A stretch of DNA of 64,000 nt from Apiospora phragmitis (lineage: Eukaryota > Ascomycota > Sordariomycetes > Amphisphaeriales > Apiosporaceae), in the NCBI GenBank assembly GCA_038363925.1, contig JAQQWL010000006.1:4444501-4508500 (forward strand), in the 5' to 3' direction. Positions within the stretch are counted from its first letter, which is position 1. Each line of letters opens with the position of its first letter. A program made the translations under genes and the position numbers. The notes below the pieces were generated by a model that was not told the DNA's origin, ran no database searches, and worked only from the letters and a program-made list of their open reading frames with translations. Positions 10,579 to 21,662 of the stretch are shown here, piece by piece.

Positions 10579-11876
10579 ATGGAGGGTATTTTAGCACGCC
10601 CAGTGCAGGCGATCGCCGTCACGGCACTGTTGGCAGCTGCCACGTACCTATACCGGAAGCTGTACCGCCAGCGTCTCTTAGCCTTCGCCCATCTGCCGCA
10701 GCATCCCTCGTCGCTGTTCTGGGGCCACCTGAGGGTGTTCGACGAATTCACCCAAATCGAGGTCAGTGGGCCGTATCGTGACACTGATTGGATCAAAGTC
10801 CATCTTGTTCAAGCAAGTATGAGTCGAGCATCCTTCTCTATTCACTGCCTTCTTGCACACTGCTGCTGCTTCTAAGGTGGCTAATCTTGACATTGAAGAA
10901 CGACAAGTGAAAAGCTGTGCGCAGGAGATACAACCTCGGTTTTCCGCCAAAACACCTGATGTCTCTCCTGCCCGTCCTCGTCGACAAAGCGGGCCCCTTT
11001 TTGGACATCCTGGATAACTTTCGTACGGACAAGAGAGGTGTTTTCATTCGACGAAATTGCCACGAACCTCACGTTCGACGTGATTGGGGCGGCGACTTTG
11101 GGCGAAGACATGCAGAGACGTGGTCAACCGCAAGCTTCTGGAGCCCGGCACCGGCGAAGACCTCATCCGCCGCATGACGTACATCTCGGCCATCATCAAG
11201 GAGATGCTGCGGCTGTACCCGCCCACCGGTTCCGTGTGCGCAGTCGCGCCCGGCTCGGGGTTCGTCGTCTCGACCTCACAGGGCGACGAGTACAACCTCG
11301 ACGGCACATGGGTTTACCTCAACAATTACCTGATCCAGCGCGACTGCACCGTGTTCGGCGAGACGGCCGACGAGTTCGTGCCGGAGCGCTGGCTGCAGAA
11401 GCAGTCGTCGCCTGATCTCAGTGGCGGTGGCAACGACGGCGATGACGACTGGAGCGGGAGCAGGTCCACGCCGGTCAGTGCTTGGCGGGCTTTTGAGCGC
11501 GGGCCCCGGAACTGCATCGGGCAGGAGCTGGCCAATATCGAGGCGCGCGTCATCTTGGCTTCCGTGGCCCGCCGGTACGACTTCACCAAATTCGGCATCG
11601 GGGCGCTGGATTTGGATGGCAGCGGCGGGCCGGTGCTAGACGATAAGGGCCGCTAGTACAAGGTTAAATCGGAACTGTACAGCGTGAGTTACACAATCCT
11701 GGCCCCGAGGGAACTCTTGTCCTGTGCTTTGAGCAAGCTAACACAATATGCACCAGACTATACGCATTACCGGGAAGCCTGTGGACGGGATGATGATGAA
11801 AGTAGGCTGTGCTTTTATGAAGCATGACCCTGTACACTGTATGCAAGAGTTGGTTTGGCCGGTAAGTAGAGGGTAA
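10579..11876 (+). pseudogene. Cytochrome P450 pseudogene
   Basis: Pieces of one P450 lie in order on the plus strand with parts missing. The N-terminal anchor (MEGILARPVQAIAVTALLAA) is followed by FWGHLRVFDEF. Near 10910-11010 comes RRYNLGFPPKHLMSLLP and FLDILDNF, then in a different frame FDEIATNLTFDVIGAATLGE. After that the I helix is absent and the text resumes at the K helix (IIKEMLRLYPP, the ExxR motif), then FVPERW and the haem loop FERGPRNCIGQ. An in-frame TAG at 11654-11656 precedes YKVKSELYS. A donor GTGAGT and a last exon (KPVDGMMMKV, ending at 11876) complete the tail. The internal deletions, frame change and stop make an active enzyme very unlikely. TAG may derive from CAG by a C-to-T change. 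Confidence 0.85.
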
Positions 11877-14209
11877 TTAGCATACTTACCTATTTGAAAC
11901 CCCCAATCGTCACCAATAAACGAGACACCTGCAAGTCCGTGGTAAGTATGGGGTTAGGATGGCATCCCTGAATTCCTTTATGAGGTGTTCTGCGCTACCC
12001 TGATTCGGTCTGTGTGTAATTGCCCCTGTACACGATTCAAATCTAGATAGGAGATACAGCAATGGGTCTTCTCCATATAGCCAGTAGCCCTCAAAGTTGT
12101 ATATCCACTGCTTCCAGTGGTCCGATCTAGATCAGACTGGAGCATCTACGGAGGGTCATCCGGGAAATAGTATATTTCCCATAGTCAAAAAGACCTCATG
12201 CAAATGCCGATGGGATTCTTGAGCCTGGTCCCAATATCGGTGTTTGGGGGATTGGGACGTGAGATGTAATCCTATTTTGGTCTTTAACTAGCCAATTTCT
12301 ATCTAGATAGATATATCGCAGGCAATACAAATCCCGCATTCTGTGGCAACGTGCTTAAGCACTTAATGGTGCACGTGGGCCAACCAATCATGATCAGGTA
12401 TTGCGGTCCCCAGTCTATTGAGGAGTTGGCAATAGTGGGAAAGGACAGAGGCTTCCGCGAGCCAATAGAACAGAACATCTTGGCGCTGCGGAAAAAGGAC
12501 CGCAGATTGTGTCCCAATTTAGCGGAAGAAGAAAATAGTCAAGGTTCTCCGGATCTGGAAATCTTCATGGAGATTGCTCTAGTGTGGGATTGCCCTTCCT
12601 CTGTCCCAAAAACGGTGAACGAATTGCGATAGGAGTCTTCTAGCCGTTCACTTGAAGCCAATAGAGTTCGTAGTCGCGACTGAACACCGTTGATCGGTAT
12701 CTGCGAGATGAATGAGCTAAACATTAAAATGGAATGTGTGAGAGAGATTGACAGATTGAGGCACTGATGGAAAACGTGCAAGCTAGGATGGATGGTGTCG
12801 CTGTCGAAATGCCGATCTGCCAGGGATGGCGGATCGTGATCGACGGATTTTCAGGACCAAAAAGCTTAATGGAGGGTGATGGACACACAAAACGACGACG
12901 ACCACGTGGATCAGCATGGTCCACCAGATCACACCTGTCAGCCTGTCGCCCGGCTGTCCGGGAGAGACATGCGTCATGTGTCGGGCGCCACCACTAGAAT
13001 CTGACTTTCAGACGAACGCCTCTGTGTATTTGTTTGTGTGCGAGAAGGTAAATGTGTGCGTGAAAGTGGTTGCCAAGTCCCAAGAATGAAATGGGGACAT
13101 CCGTGCCATGCTGTATTGCGGACGCCACGACAGCCAACCAACATCACAAACAATCACAACGGAGGAAAGAGAACGGGACATAAGCGAGAACGTGCTATCG
13201 ATCTGCACCCGCCTTCGTGCCCACGCCAAAGCCCACTCTATTGTATGGGGTGATTGATTCTGCACCGAGCGTCACTTTTCTGTCAATTGCATATTGCCTC
13301 TCACTTCTGCCTCGAGAACTCCCGCAGATCATGGCAGAAAAATAAGCAAGACAAATGCCGTGGGTGCATTTTATTGTGGTCCATTTGCTTTGCGAATTGA
13401 CGGCTTCCGGGTTTTCCAATAGCCTATCCCCTAGCAGCTTAGCAGGAGCGACGGCGCTGACTCGGCACCCACAGAACCAGGACAGGCTCAGCTGAAGGGA
13501 ACCCGTCCGCCCCAGGCTAGCACTGATTCAGCCCGTTTACCCCTTGGCCGAGTGCCTGAGCGCATGGGAATGGAGGGTTGAACGGCGGCAAGACTTTTCA
13601 GCTGTCAGGATTGGAGCGAGAAGGGGGGAAAAGCAACGACATTGCGTTCGATTCGATTTGGGAAATGAATAGCCTGCAGGCCTTTCCCGTGCATCATCGC
13701 AAATATCATGAATCGGGAATGCCATGCCAGGTGTCAGCAGCTCCCATTGGGCGTCTCTTCCTTTTGCTCTTGCCGTTCTGCATTCGGTGGCTTGTTGGCG
13801 ATAACAGGAAGAACGAAACCCCCCAAAGTCCACGTGGTTCCCCAGCGCTCGCATCATGGCTCTCTCATTACGCAGCGCCAACTCCGTCCAGGCTTCTTGC
13901 ACAGGTACACGAACAGGACCCGACTGATGGGTGGGGAGGCGTGGACGCCTTCTTTAGCTCGGACGGCAGATGGGATCGAAATGGGGATGGTCGTGCGCCA
14001 TTCGATACTCACAGTACAGAACGCGCCCGTCGGAGCTGTCAATTTCATAAAGAACGAGAGCCCTCCCCGCATTTGCCTACTTCGTTGCTCACTTCACTGC
14101 ATACCTCGCTGGCTACCCGATTTCCTTATACAGCCCCTCGCCAATAATCGATATCGACTTCACCTACGGCACTTCATTATAGGCTACCACACAATACCAA
14201 GTCACCACA
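11877..14209. other. Long intergenic stretch
   Basis: About 2.3 kb with no gene I can support. ORFs near 12351-12632 and 13578-14147 lack motifs and look like chance frames. The GC-richer end, 13400-14209, is probably the promoter and 5' UTR of the RGS gene at 14210. A tRNA-like fragment, TTGGCCGAGTG, near 13542 has no matching arms. Confidence 0.45.
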
Positions 14210-15718
14210 ATGCGGTTGCCATCGAGCCTTCAGTGGTATAAGAAGCCCGAGTACAGAGATATCAAGGAGTACTCGAGTGCCATCGTCAGCGGGAGGAGAT
14301 CGCTTAGTCCAGATGGCAGGGGGAAGGTTTCCATACCCAGGAGTCTCACCCTCGATAGGGTGCTGGCAAACAAGACTTGTAAGGCTATTCATCGCACATA
14401 GGAACACACGGGTCACGTACTGATAGCCAGATGCAGGCAGTCCACTGTCCCTCTACGACTTTTACATGTACCTGAAGTACATTGAATACTCGCCCGAGAA
14501 TCTGGAATTTTACATCTGGTGAGTCCGGCTGCTTTCCCCTCTTCCCAATATCGTAGTCAGCCATTGACATGTGACAAAAGGTTCAAGAACTACGAGAAGA
14601 ACTATTCGCATGGCGCCACGGGCAGGAGCGATGGCGGCTTATATTTGACCGACTCAGCCACGACGCTCGCAGAAGAGAAGTCATTTAAGGACGACGATTC
14701 GTCGATGGACATAAAGGAGCCGAACTACGACCCGGAAATAGGTACGAACCCCTGAACTAAACCTTTGCTTTTGTTGCCATATACTGTCTCGGATTACTAA
14801 CCGCCGAGTCTCACTCCTGCAGCCGACGAAACTGTGGAGAAGATCGCACAGCTCATCAGCCCCGAGGCCAGGTGTGTCCGTGGTAAGGCCTGCAAACACT
14901 CCATCAAGGCCCGAGCCATCGATCATGAGGACGACGAGGAAGAACAGGACACGCACGCCAGCGCGCGCGTCACCAAGGGCCTCAGCTTGCATCAAGCGAT
15001 GCGTCCGACCACGGAGGGCGGCATCATCCCCGAAGCTGACCGAAACCACCGCGCCGAGCTCAGCGCCGTCGTCCACACCTTCCTGCTGCCCGGGGCCCGT
15101 AGCGAGCTGAACATCCCGCCGGCGATGCGAGAGCAGGTGGTGCAGGCGCTGCGGACCTCGTCCGACCCGGCCGTCCTGCGGCCCGTCGCCGACCACGTCT
15201 ACGGCCTGCTGCGCAACTGCTCGCACCGCAACTTCATCCGGCTCGGCGTGTCCAACGGCACGTTCGAGACGGTCTGCATGGCGACCTCGGCGGGCATCGT
15301 GCTGACCCTCGCGGGGCTCCTGTGCGCCCTGCTGCTGGCCTTTGCGCCGCACGAGCACGCCCACAGCCGCGCCGACGTCCTGGCCGCCTGGCCGCTCTGG
15401 TGGGTTGGTATTAGTTTGATCCTGTCCGGCCTTCGTGGTAGTTGCTTCTTCCTGCTCCTCTTCTCGCGCCGCCAGCCTTTGCCGTGGGAGCGCTACGACG
15501 ACAGCCCGGCCATCCTGTCCGAGCATGCGCGCAAGTCGCGCTTCATGCGCTTCGTGTCCCGCATGATGATCTTCGACCGCAAGTGGAAGGTCCAGGACCA
15601 GCACCTCCGCAACCTGCAGCGCAAGATCGTCACGCAGAGTCTCATAGGCGGTGCCATCTTCGCCAGCCTCGGGGTCTTGATATTCGTTTTCCTACCCGTT
15701 TGGGCGGAGCCTCTGTAG
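14210..15718 (+). CDS. RGS-domain protein with three C-terminal membrane helices (Rax1/RgsB-like)
   Basis: Four exons with exact GT-AG borders and phases, 14210-14378, 14437-14518, 14581-14741 and 14823-15718, give 435 residues. The N-terminal half resembles a regulator of G-protein signalling: SLTLDRVLANKTC, then YDFYMYLKYIEYSPENLEFY and FKNYEKNY (RGS helices), and after an acidic insert HTFLLPGARSELNIPPAMRE. RGS domains speed GTP hydrolysis by G-alpha subunits. The C-terminal third has three hydrophobic segments (about 290-318, 330-360 and 410-432). RGS plus three C-terminal helices is the architecture of yeast Rax1 and Aspergillus RgsB, which are linked to polarity and development. The family is inferred from architecture, not from alignment. 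A long acidic/charged linker (HEDDEEEQDTHAS) splits the RGS part. No damage seen. Confidence 0.85.
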
Positions 15719-16276
15719 TGCTTTCATCCACCCTCACATTGCCGACACTAATCGCTTTTTCTTTTGTTTTGACCTTGCCCGTTGGTCTTGTACATATGCC
15801 GGGATAATGGATGGAAGGGTACTTGGTAGTACTGCTGCTCCTGGAAACTTAGTCTTTTAACCTATGATACCCTGTAAAGAATGTCAAAAGATATCATCAA
15901 CATCGTCTTCGCCCCTTTTCTTCTGTAAGCCTTTCTCCGCTTGGATTTGACACCATTGAACATTCGCCTTTCTTTCTTTTTTCTTTCTTTCTTCACATCA
16001 CGTACAATGAAGCTTTGCATTCTATTCCGGCGACATCGATTCCCAAAATGAAGGGGCACGGATGATATAAGCCAGGGGCCAATATCGCTTACTGGGAACT
16101 AAGGGCCACCAATGGCGTCTTGGCGATGAGGCGCAGAAGTGGATCACAACAAAGTCGATTCTGTCTGCAACAACTTTTGGGATGCGTTTTTCCCCCTTTT
16201 GCTAACCTAAGCTAAAGGTCTGCAATCCGTCAATCGCGCGCGGCTCCTAAGGTGACTGCTGACCAATACCCCCAAA
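15719..16276. other. Intergenic, nothing recognised
   Basis: Contains a pyrimidine tract (about 15967-15992) and presumably the 3' UTR of the RGS gene and the promoter of the secreted-protein gene at 16277. No ORF of note. Confidence 0.5.
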
Positions 16277-17098
16277 ATGCGCCTAGCCATGCTGCCACAC
16301 GCGCTTCTGGCACTTGTGCTGCCAGTGGCCCTCGTCCAGGCCCAATTCACCTACCCACCGCCCTTGGATAGGCCGTTGACCGACTACACGTCGGGCCTGG
16401 CGCAGTCCCCCCTCAACTTCTCCGCGGGCGACAACATGTTCGGCGGCTGGACCACACCCGGCCGGCTCAAGTCGTTCCTGCTGTACCGGTGCACCCACAC
16501 CCCGTCCTCGACGCCCATCCGCCCCTCTAACCGCACCTTCATCGACACCCAGGGCCGCGTCTCCAAGGCGCCGGGCGACGGCACGTGGGAGCAGATGCCG
16601 CTCTTCGACGGCGGCTCCGGCTTCGAGCCGGGCTTCAACCCGGGCCGCAACCCGATCTGGTTCCACGGCGACTTCTTCGCGCCCCAACGCGACGACGGGC
16701 CGCCTCTGCTGGTTCGAGCTCTACCCGGGCACGTCGGCGTACGACAACCCGCCCGAGGCCTTCAACCGGACCGAGGGCGGCCGTGTGAATGGCGGCTACG
16801 TCCCCGCCGTCACCGTCGACGGCGCGTCGGAGTGGTACTTCGCCACCGTGCCCTTCGAGGTCCGGCCGCGCCGGCGAGCGGGCTGACCGTCACGTGGAAG
16901 GGCGGGACGCCGCGCCCGGATATCTTTAGCAATTCGACCGAGTCGGCGGCGGCCTTTGCGCGGGAGTTTCCGCAGTACGCGAAGTCTTCTTCTTCTTCTT
17001 TTTCCAAGGAGTCGGCTGCTGCGGAAGACACCAGACCCTCCGGTGCTGCTACGCTTTTGGGGATTATGGTGTTGTCATTGGTGGCAGTGATCAGTTAG
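16277..17098 (+). CDS. Secreted, probably GPI-anchored protein of unknown function (two compensating frame breaks)
   Basis: The 273-codon frame begins with a signal peptide (MRLAMLPHALLALVLPVALV, cleavage likely near QAQF). It ends in a Ser-rich stretch and a hydrophobic tail (ATLLGIMVLSLVAVIS) with no charged residues after it, the pattern of a GPI-attachment signal. Between about 16686 and 16868 the annotated frame is Arg-rich and implausible, while the next frame reads WFELYPGTSAYDN, GGYVPAVTVDGA and EWYFATVPFEV, with N-glycosylation sites. One C too many in GCGCCCCAACG (about 16683) and one C too few after GAGGTCC (about 16866) would make the whole gene continuous. Two opposite one-base slips in C runs suggest sequence errors more than decay. 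No family is recognised; a cell-surface role is inferred. Confidence 0.75.
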   Translation: MRLAMLPHALLALVLPVALVQAQFTYPPPLDRPLTDYTSGLAQSPLNFSAGDNMFGGWTTPGRLKSFLLYRCTHTPSSTPIRPSNRTFIDTQGRVSKAPGDGTWEQMPLFDGGSGFEPGFNPGRNPIWFHGDFFAPQRDDGPPLLVRALPGHVGVRQPARGLQPDRGRPCEWRLRPRRHRRRRVGVVLRHRALRGPAAPASGLTVTWKGGTPRPDIFSNSTESAAAFAREFPQYAKSSSSSFSKESAAAEDTRPSGAATLLGIMVLSLVAVIS

Positions 17099-17278
17099 CG
17101 TTTCGATTATAGGACTGGCTTGGCTTGTGATGTGTAATAGATTGCATATAGATTTACTAATGATAGACGATTAAGCCTCACCGTTTCTCATTAGTCGATC
17201 TAGGTACTGTTGATGTGGAGTTCTAATCTGCTTCCTCTTTTGTCCTGCTTCCACGACGCAAGGAATTGACAAGTATCT

Positions 17279-17286
17279 TTATAAGG
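17279..17286 (+). promoter_or_regulatory. TATA-like element before the 5S rRNA gene
   Basis: TTATAAGG lies about 29 nt upstream of the 5S start. An upstream TATA element in this position is known for Neurospora 5S genes; here it is seen by sequence only. Confidence 0.4.
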
Positions 17287-17308
17287 CTTCAAAACAAGTT
17301 TGTTTTCC

Positions 17309-17427
17309 ACATACGACCATATCCTGCTGAATACTAGGGATCCCGTCCGCTCTCCCATATATAAGCAGCAGAGAGCCGAATTAGTACTAGGGTCGGTGAC
17401 GACCTGGGAATCCTCGGTGTTGTATGT
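17309..17427 (+). rRNA. 5S ribosomal RNA gene (dispersed, divergent type)
   Basis: A 119-nt segment begins ACATACGACCATA and ends GTTGTATGT, whose ends pair as helix I, and is followed by TTTT, a Pol III stop. The middle holds GATCCCGTCCGCTCT (loop A/helix II area) and the internal control region TTAGTACTAGGGTCGGTGA, then GACCTGGGAATCC. Length and ends fit fungal 5S rRNA. The centre differs from the common ascomycete sequence, so this may be a minor 5S type or a pseudogene. Single dispersed 5S genes of several types are typical of Sordariomycetes such as Neurospora. Confidence 0.82.
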
Positions 17428-18006
17428 TTTGTTCTTGGACCAAGTTTGCCTTCTTTTTTTAACTCTTCCGAGGTGCTCATTTTGTTTTTACATGTGCCGT
17501 CTTAGTGAGGACCAACCCACCTTCTCGTGGATATTGTTTCTATTCTAGACTATGGTTCTTGGTTCGATCGACGCAGCCACACATGGTGTCGGCCGGCCAT
17601 ATGGCTGTGTCTACACAACCCCCTTTCTAAGGTAATCTGTTATGGTGTTTGTTGCATCGAAGTCAAACATGACACTGAGGTGTGGGCTACATACTTGGTC
17701 GCAGATACCAAATGACAAAGGAGTACCGATGTGCCATGTCCCCTTGTGCAGGGTGGAATCTCAGGGTCGTTATTACGCTGCACCTTGCTTGTTTCGCTCT
17801 ACCTTGTTCTCGCAGGCTATTATGAAGTTTTTAACATTGTGAATGGTATTATTTATTAATGTGGAGTAAGAAACGTCTTTCATAAGATTGTATGAGTGTC
17901 CATTTAAGACAGACGCTTGTCAGGTCTTTGAAGAGAAAGTGATCAAGGCCCACTCATTGAGCCATAACCGGAGAAAAAACGAGAAACAAAGCACAAAAGA
18001 GAAAGA
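17428..18006. other. Intergenic, nothing recognised
   Basis: AT-rich DNA between the 5S gene and the broken gene at 18007, with short ORFs only. Confidence 0.5.
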
Positions 18007-19289
18007 ATGTCTTATAAACCTAAAACCTCGTTTGCCTCGGAACAGGCCATCCACGCCCTCACGGACGTGGCCCATCCCCGACGCTCCGTCAACGCTCTGG
18101 TCCACCGAGACTACGAGCGCTTCGACGCCCCCATCGGCGATGCCTCCTGTCAAGCCCGCACCACCGTCGTGAGTGACGCGGCTAAGGTCGTTGAGGACTA
18201 CCTCGAGGGCTACATGGACAACAGTGGTGGTCCCGAAAAGCAGAAGAATCACGAAGCCGTCCTCGCCCTCGTCGAGGCCTACAACACCCTTCACGCCAAC
18301 GACCCCGCCGATGGCCGCGTCAAGGAGCCGAGCGACCTCAAGAACGAGGGCCGCGGGTCAGAAGAATACGAGAGATTCTTCGCCGAAATCGAGGCGCTCC
18401 TCGGCAGCGAGCACCTGGCGCTGCTTTCCGCCTTCTACTCCAAGACGGCAGACTACACCAGAACCTTCACCGTTTTCGACACCGCCATCGCCCAACAAGA
18501 CCACCTAATCTATTACGGCACTACCGCGGAGGCTGAGGCCACTAAAAACCCACGCCTGCGGACCGACCTGGATTCTACCTTAAAGGCGGCCGTCGGTCAG
18601 GGGAACGTCAACTACATCTACCGCCGCTTTAATGACGACATTGTTATATTGGGACTAACCGACGACAGCGATAGCATAAAACGGCAAACTAGTAGGTGGT
18701 TGGCCGAGGAATACCGTGCCAAGATTACGTTGCCCAACAAGCAGACCTACGAGGTCGGCTAGGTTTTCGCCCTGTTCCTGGCCGTCTTCTACCTGGATTG
18801 GAGAGCCCGCCGCCGTTGATAGTCTCGGTGCGCCGCATCCAGCTCGGCGAGGGCCTCCATTTCAAGTCATCCGAAATGGTGCTCGGCGGCGGCCAGAAGA
18901 GCCGCCGTCTCGACCCCGAGACTCTCTGGGCGGTCCTGTACCAAGCAGGACTGAACATCAAAGACGGCCTCGAGTACCAGATAGCGCCGCGCCAGCTCGA
19001 CGTCCGCCTCTACACGGACCAGATCGTCAGCCTGGCGGTCAACCACGTGCGTTGCGACAACTTCGCCAACATCCGGCGGCGGACCGACATGCTCTGGGGC
19101 AAGTACGCGGCGGCGGGGCGGCCCAAACTAGGGCGCTTCATGGTCCGCTACGGGTCGCAGGCCGTGCATTTCGACAGCATGGCCGAGGCCACCGCTTTCA
19201 GCAAGCTCAAGTCCAACAAGCAGAAAGCCGAGGTGGCCAAAATGGACATCGCAGGCCTTTACGAGAAGTCGGCGATAAGCACCAAAGTG
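18007..19289 (+). pseudogene. Broken gene of unknown family
   Basis: The ATG at 18007 opens 251 clean codons (MSYKPKTSFASEQAIHALTD...), mostly helical and charged, and stops at TAG 18760-18762. The same frame reads on as VFALFLAVFYLDWRA. Near 18800, in GCCCGCCGCCG, coding moves to another frame with convincing text: PLIVSVRRIQLGEGLHFKSS, LDVRLYTDQIVSLAVNHVR and MLWGKYAAAGRPKLGRFMV. That continues to a plausible donor GTAAGT at 19290. Thus at least one nonsense codon (perhaps CAG to TAG) and one indel interrupt a reading frame of more than 420 codons. The 3' end is not found. I recognise no domain; base use is like the neighbouring genes. An integrated mycovirus structural gene is one idea to test, but nothing here proves it. 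Confidence 0.6.
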
Positions 19290-19406
19290 GTAAGTAAACA
19301 AAGGTGAGCAGTATACCTAGAAAAGGTAAGAAGTATATATGAATTAAGGTAAGTAAATCATTTTGGTAGGGGCGCAGCAGATACAAGTCAGCAAGCTCCA
19401 TCGTGT

Positions 19407-20110
19407 CTAAATATGTGTTCGTTTCGCCAAGCCTGAAGTCTGAACGATATGGACGTATTCTTTGCGCGGACGACGCCCCTGTTCGATCTGGAAATAATTC
19501 CGCCATTCAAGACCGCGGGCTAGAGACGGCTCTATCCACATCCCCATAGATACGACGGCGCCGGGCTATCCCTTTCATGCGCCATATCGCTCTGGGACAC
19601 CTGGCACAGACCATCGAGTGCCGGGAACTTGTCGTGGGTAAAGGTCAACTCGCGCCGTGAGAAGGCCGTGACGAGATAGCGCCAGAAACCCTCGTCGGCG
19701 TGCTCTGAAGAGACGGCTGAGATGGTCAAGTGCGCGCTGGCGTACACGTCGCCCATCCGCAAGACCTGCAGAGTCCAATCCTTGATCGTCTCCTTATCCC
19801 GTCCTTGGATTATAGTATTATTATAGATATAAGAAATGGTTGAGTTAGTACGTGACCCTTAGAAGGGTCCTCTACCCCTGTATTTCCCGCAATACTATGA
19901 CAGTACTCCAGGTTCCGGAACAGCCGTATCAGATTCGCCGCAATGCACCGTCCTGCATTGGGAGACCCTGGTCGCCACCAACTTATCTTGCTGTGCATCT
20001 TGTGGGCCTTGGGAATCAAGTCCAATTGTCCTTATCTCTAGTACCCGAACCGACGTCCGAGGACGACCTCCTATATTTGGCAATGCTGCCGTCTCGGTGT
20101 GGTACACACA
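19407..20110 (-). pseudogene. HET-domain gene relic
   Basis: Minus-strand pieces match the heterokaryon-incompatibility (HET) domain in order. First is RPRTSVRVLEIRTIGL with DKLVATRVSQ (about 20060-19970), the usual start of the domain. Then come DWTLQVLRMGDVYASAHLTI and SAVSSEHADEGF (about 19785-19690), then LTFTHDKFPALDGL (about 19640-19600), and in a shifted frame SLARGLEWRNYF (about 19530-19490). The core motif around the catalytic-like WID/CIIQ segment is mostly lost, and frames change twice. HET domains trigger incompatibility cell death in filamentous ascomycetes and are often decayed. No functional product is expected. Confidence 0.7.
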
Positions 20111-21662
20111 TAAATCACTAACAACACCATCGTTCGGTGTCTCACTTTCTTGCCCTGACATCTGCAGTTTCACACTGTGTTTTTGTTTCCTTGCAGAATT
20201 ATCTGTTTCTATACAGACCACGGCTATTTTTAACCAAAGCTAACGAAGTATGGTGGAAACTTAGGCGAGAATACATACCGTATCGCCACATTTGCGTTTT
20301 TCTTTTCTTTTGGTTTTGGTGAGCTTTTCGGCAAACTCGGGCAGAATGTAATACGCAAATGAACGAACATGAAGTTCTGCCATGGTTGGCCGGACCTGCC
20401 TCTCGAGTATCGGCGTCTTCCTGGAAGGGGCCAAGGCTGGTTTATAATCGCAAAGTGGGCATACGGGTTGGGCCTTTATTGGTCGTTTACTGGCCTTCGA
20501 TCCTTTCGATATCCTTATGATCGGAGTTGATTCCATGTTTTGCTGCCATATGGCTCGCCCAGTTGGCCATGTTATCATACGAAAGAACCTTCCGTCTCGA
20601 TTTCGATCCACATGGCACGCACCGCACCGCCATTCGTAAACATCGTGATCTCCGCTCAGCAGATGGCGAATCTATCTCGGCCTAGTATTGTACAACCTAA
20701 TATCTGGAAGCGGACAGTCGTCAAGACAGACGAAATATCGAAGTACTTGCTAATGGGGGTTTGAGCGATGTCAAAACAATTGCTGTTGGAAATGACTTGG
20801 AGAAAGTGGTTTTCGTTATCAGCGGGCAGAATGGCTTCAAGCCATCAATGTGAGCTAGTGTGTATATGTTCTCAGGAAATGAGCTCAACCTTAGCCAGCA
20901 TGTCCCAAGTCGCGGCTGTCGACGGGTCATAGCTTCCCCCCTTCACCTCGGGCCGGATTGGGGTGTTATCAAGGATGGACCGAAGGCGGGTCATATTCTT
21001 GACTTTGCCAACCACAATGCGAACAAGCAGAATGTTAGTGGAAAGCATGCCAGTATCCTTAGCCTCGTATTGCCAAACTGATTGCGGCTTCGGTGGATTG
21101 CCAACTAAATTGATCTTCTCCTTCGCATGGAAGCGATGCCCTCGGCTGTCGCTATCTTCCGTTTTGGGGCCAACTATGATAGCCCAGTGATACCTTTATG
21201 GATGTTAGCAGGTGATCAGTACTGACATATGACCCATGAGCAATGAGTTGATTGAAGAGAGAAAGACGAGAGCTCTGAGATGTGACTATATGTATGTACA
21301 GGCAAGGCACGTGACTACCACCTCAATAATCAGGGTGAGACGGGGGAAACGGACCTGTCTTCTTGACCGGGCATGGTTGGAGAACCGCCTTGAGCATAAA
21401 AAGCAACGTAGATTCGGTCCTTATCCGAAGGCATATTGTGTGTTTGCAGGGTGATAAGGGCGTTGTTTCCAGTTTTTAACAGCTATTCAAGCGTTGATTC
21501 CATGGTAAGTACACGTTAAAGACTTAAGCAGGCCTCTATTCCAGTGTATATACACATGTATGATTAGAAATCACCGAATTATTTCTTTCTGATCTCTTCC
21601 ATCTTCAGCTCATGAGGCATCGGCTCCAAGAACTTGTCTATTCCCTCTCCCCAAAAGGGGTT
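20111..21662. other. Intergenic, nothing recognised
   Basis: About 1.5 kb with only short frames. The 3' end next to the APH-type gene still carries its lost coding tail: after the stop at 21663-21665 the minus strand reads NPFWGEGIDKFLEPMPHEL and, after another stop, FGDF (about 21660-21570). Confidence 0.5.

Noticed and set aside
13540..13600. tRNA-Leu/Ser-like TTGGCCGAGTG start
   Set aside because: No T arm or acceptor partner found.
13578..14241. Two long overlapping plus-strand ORFs before the RGS gene
   Set aside because: No motif and overlapping frames; they fit a long promoter/5' UTR better.
14681..15604. 307-codon minus-strand ORF
   Set aside because: Antisense shadow of the RGS-domain gene.
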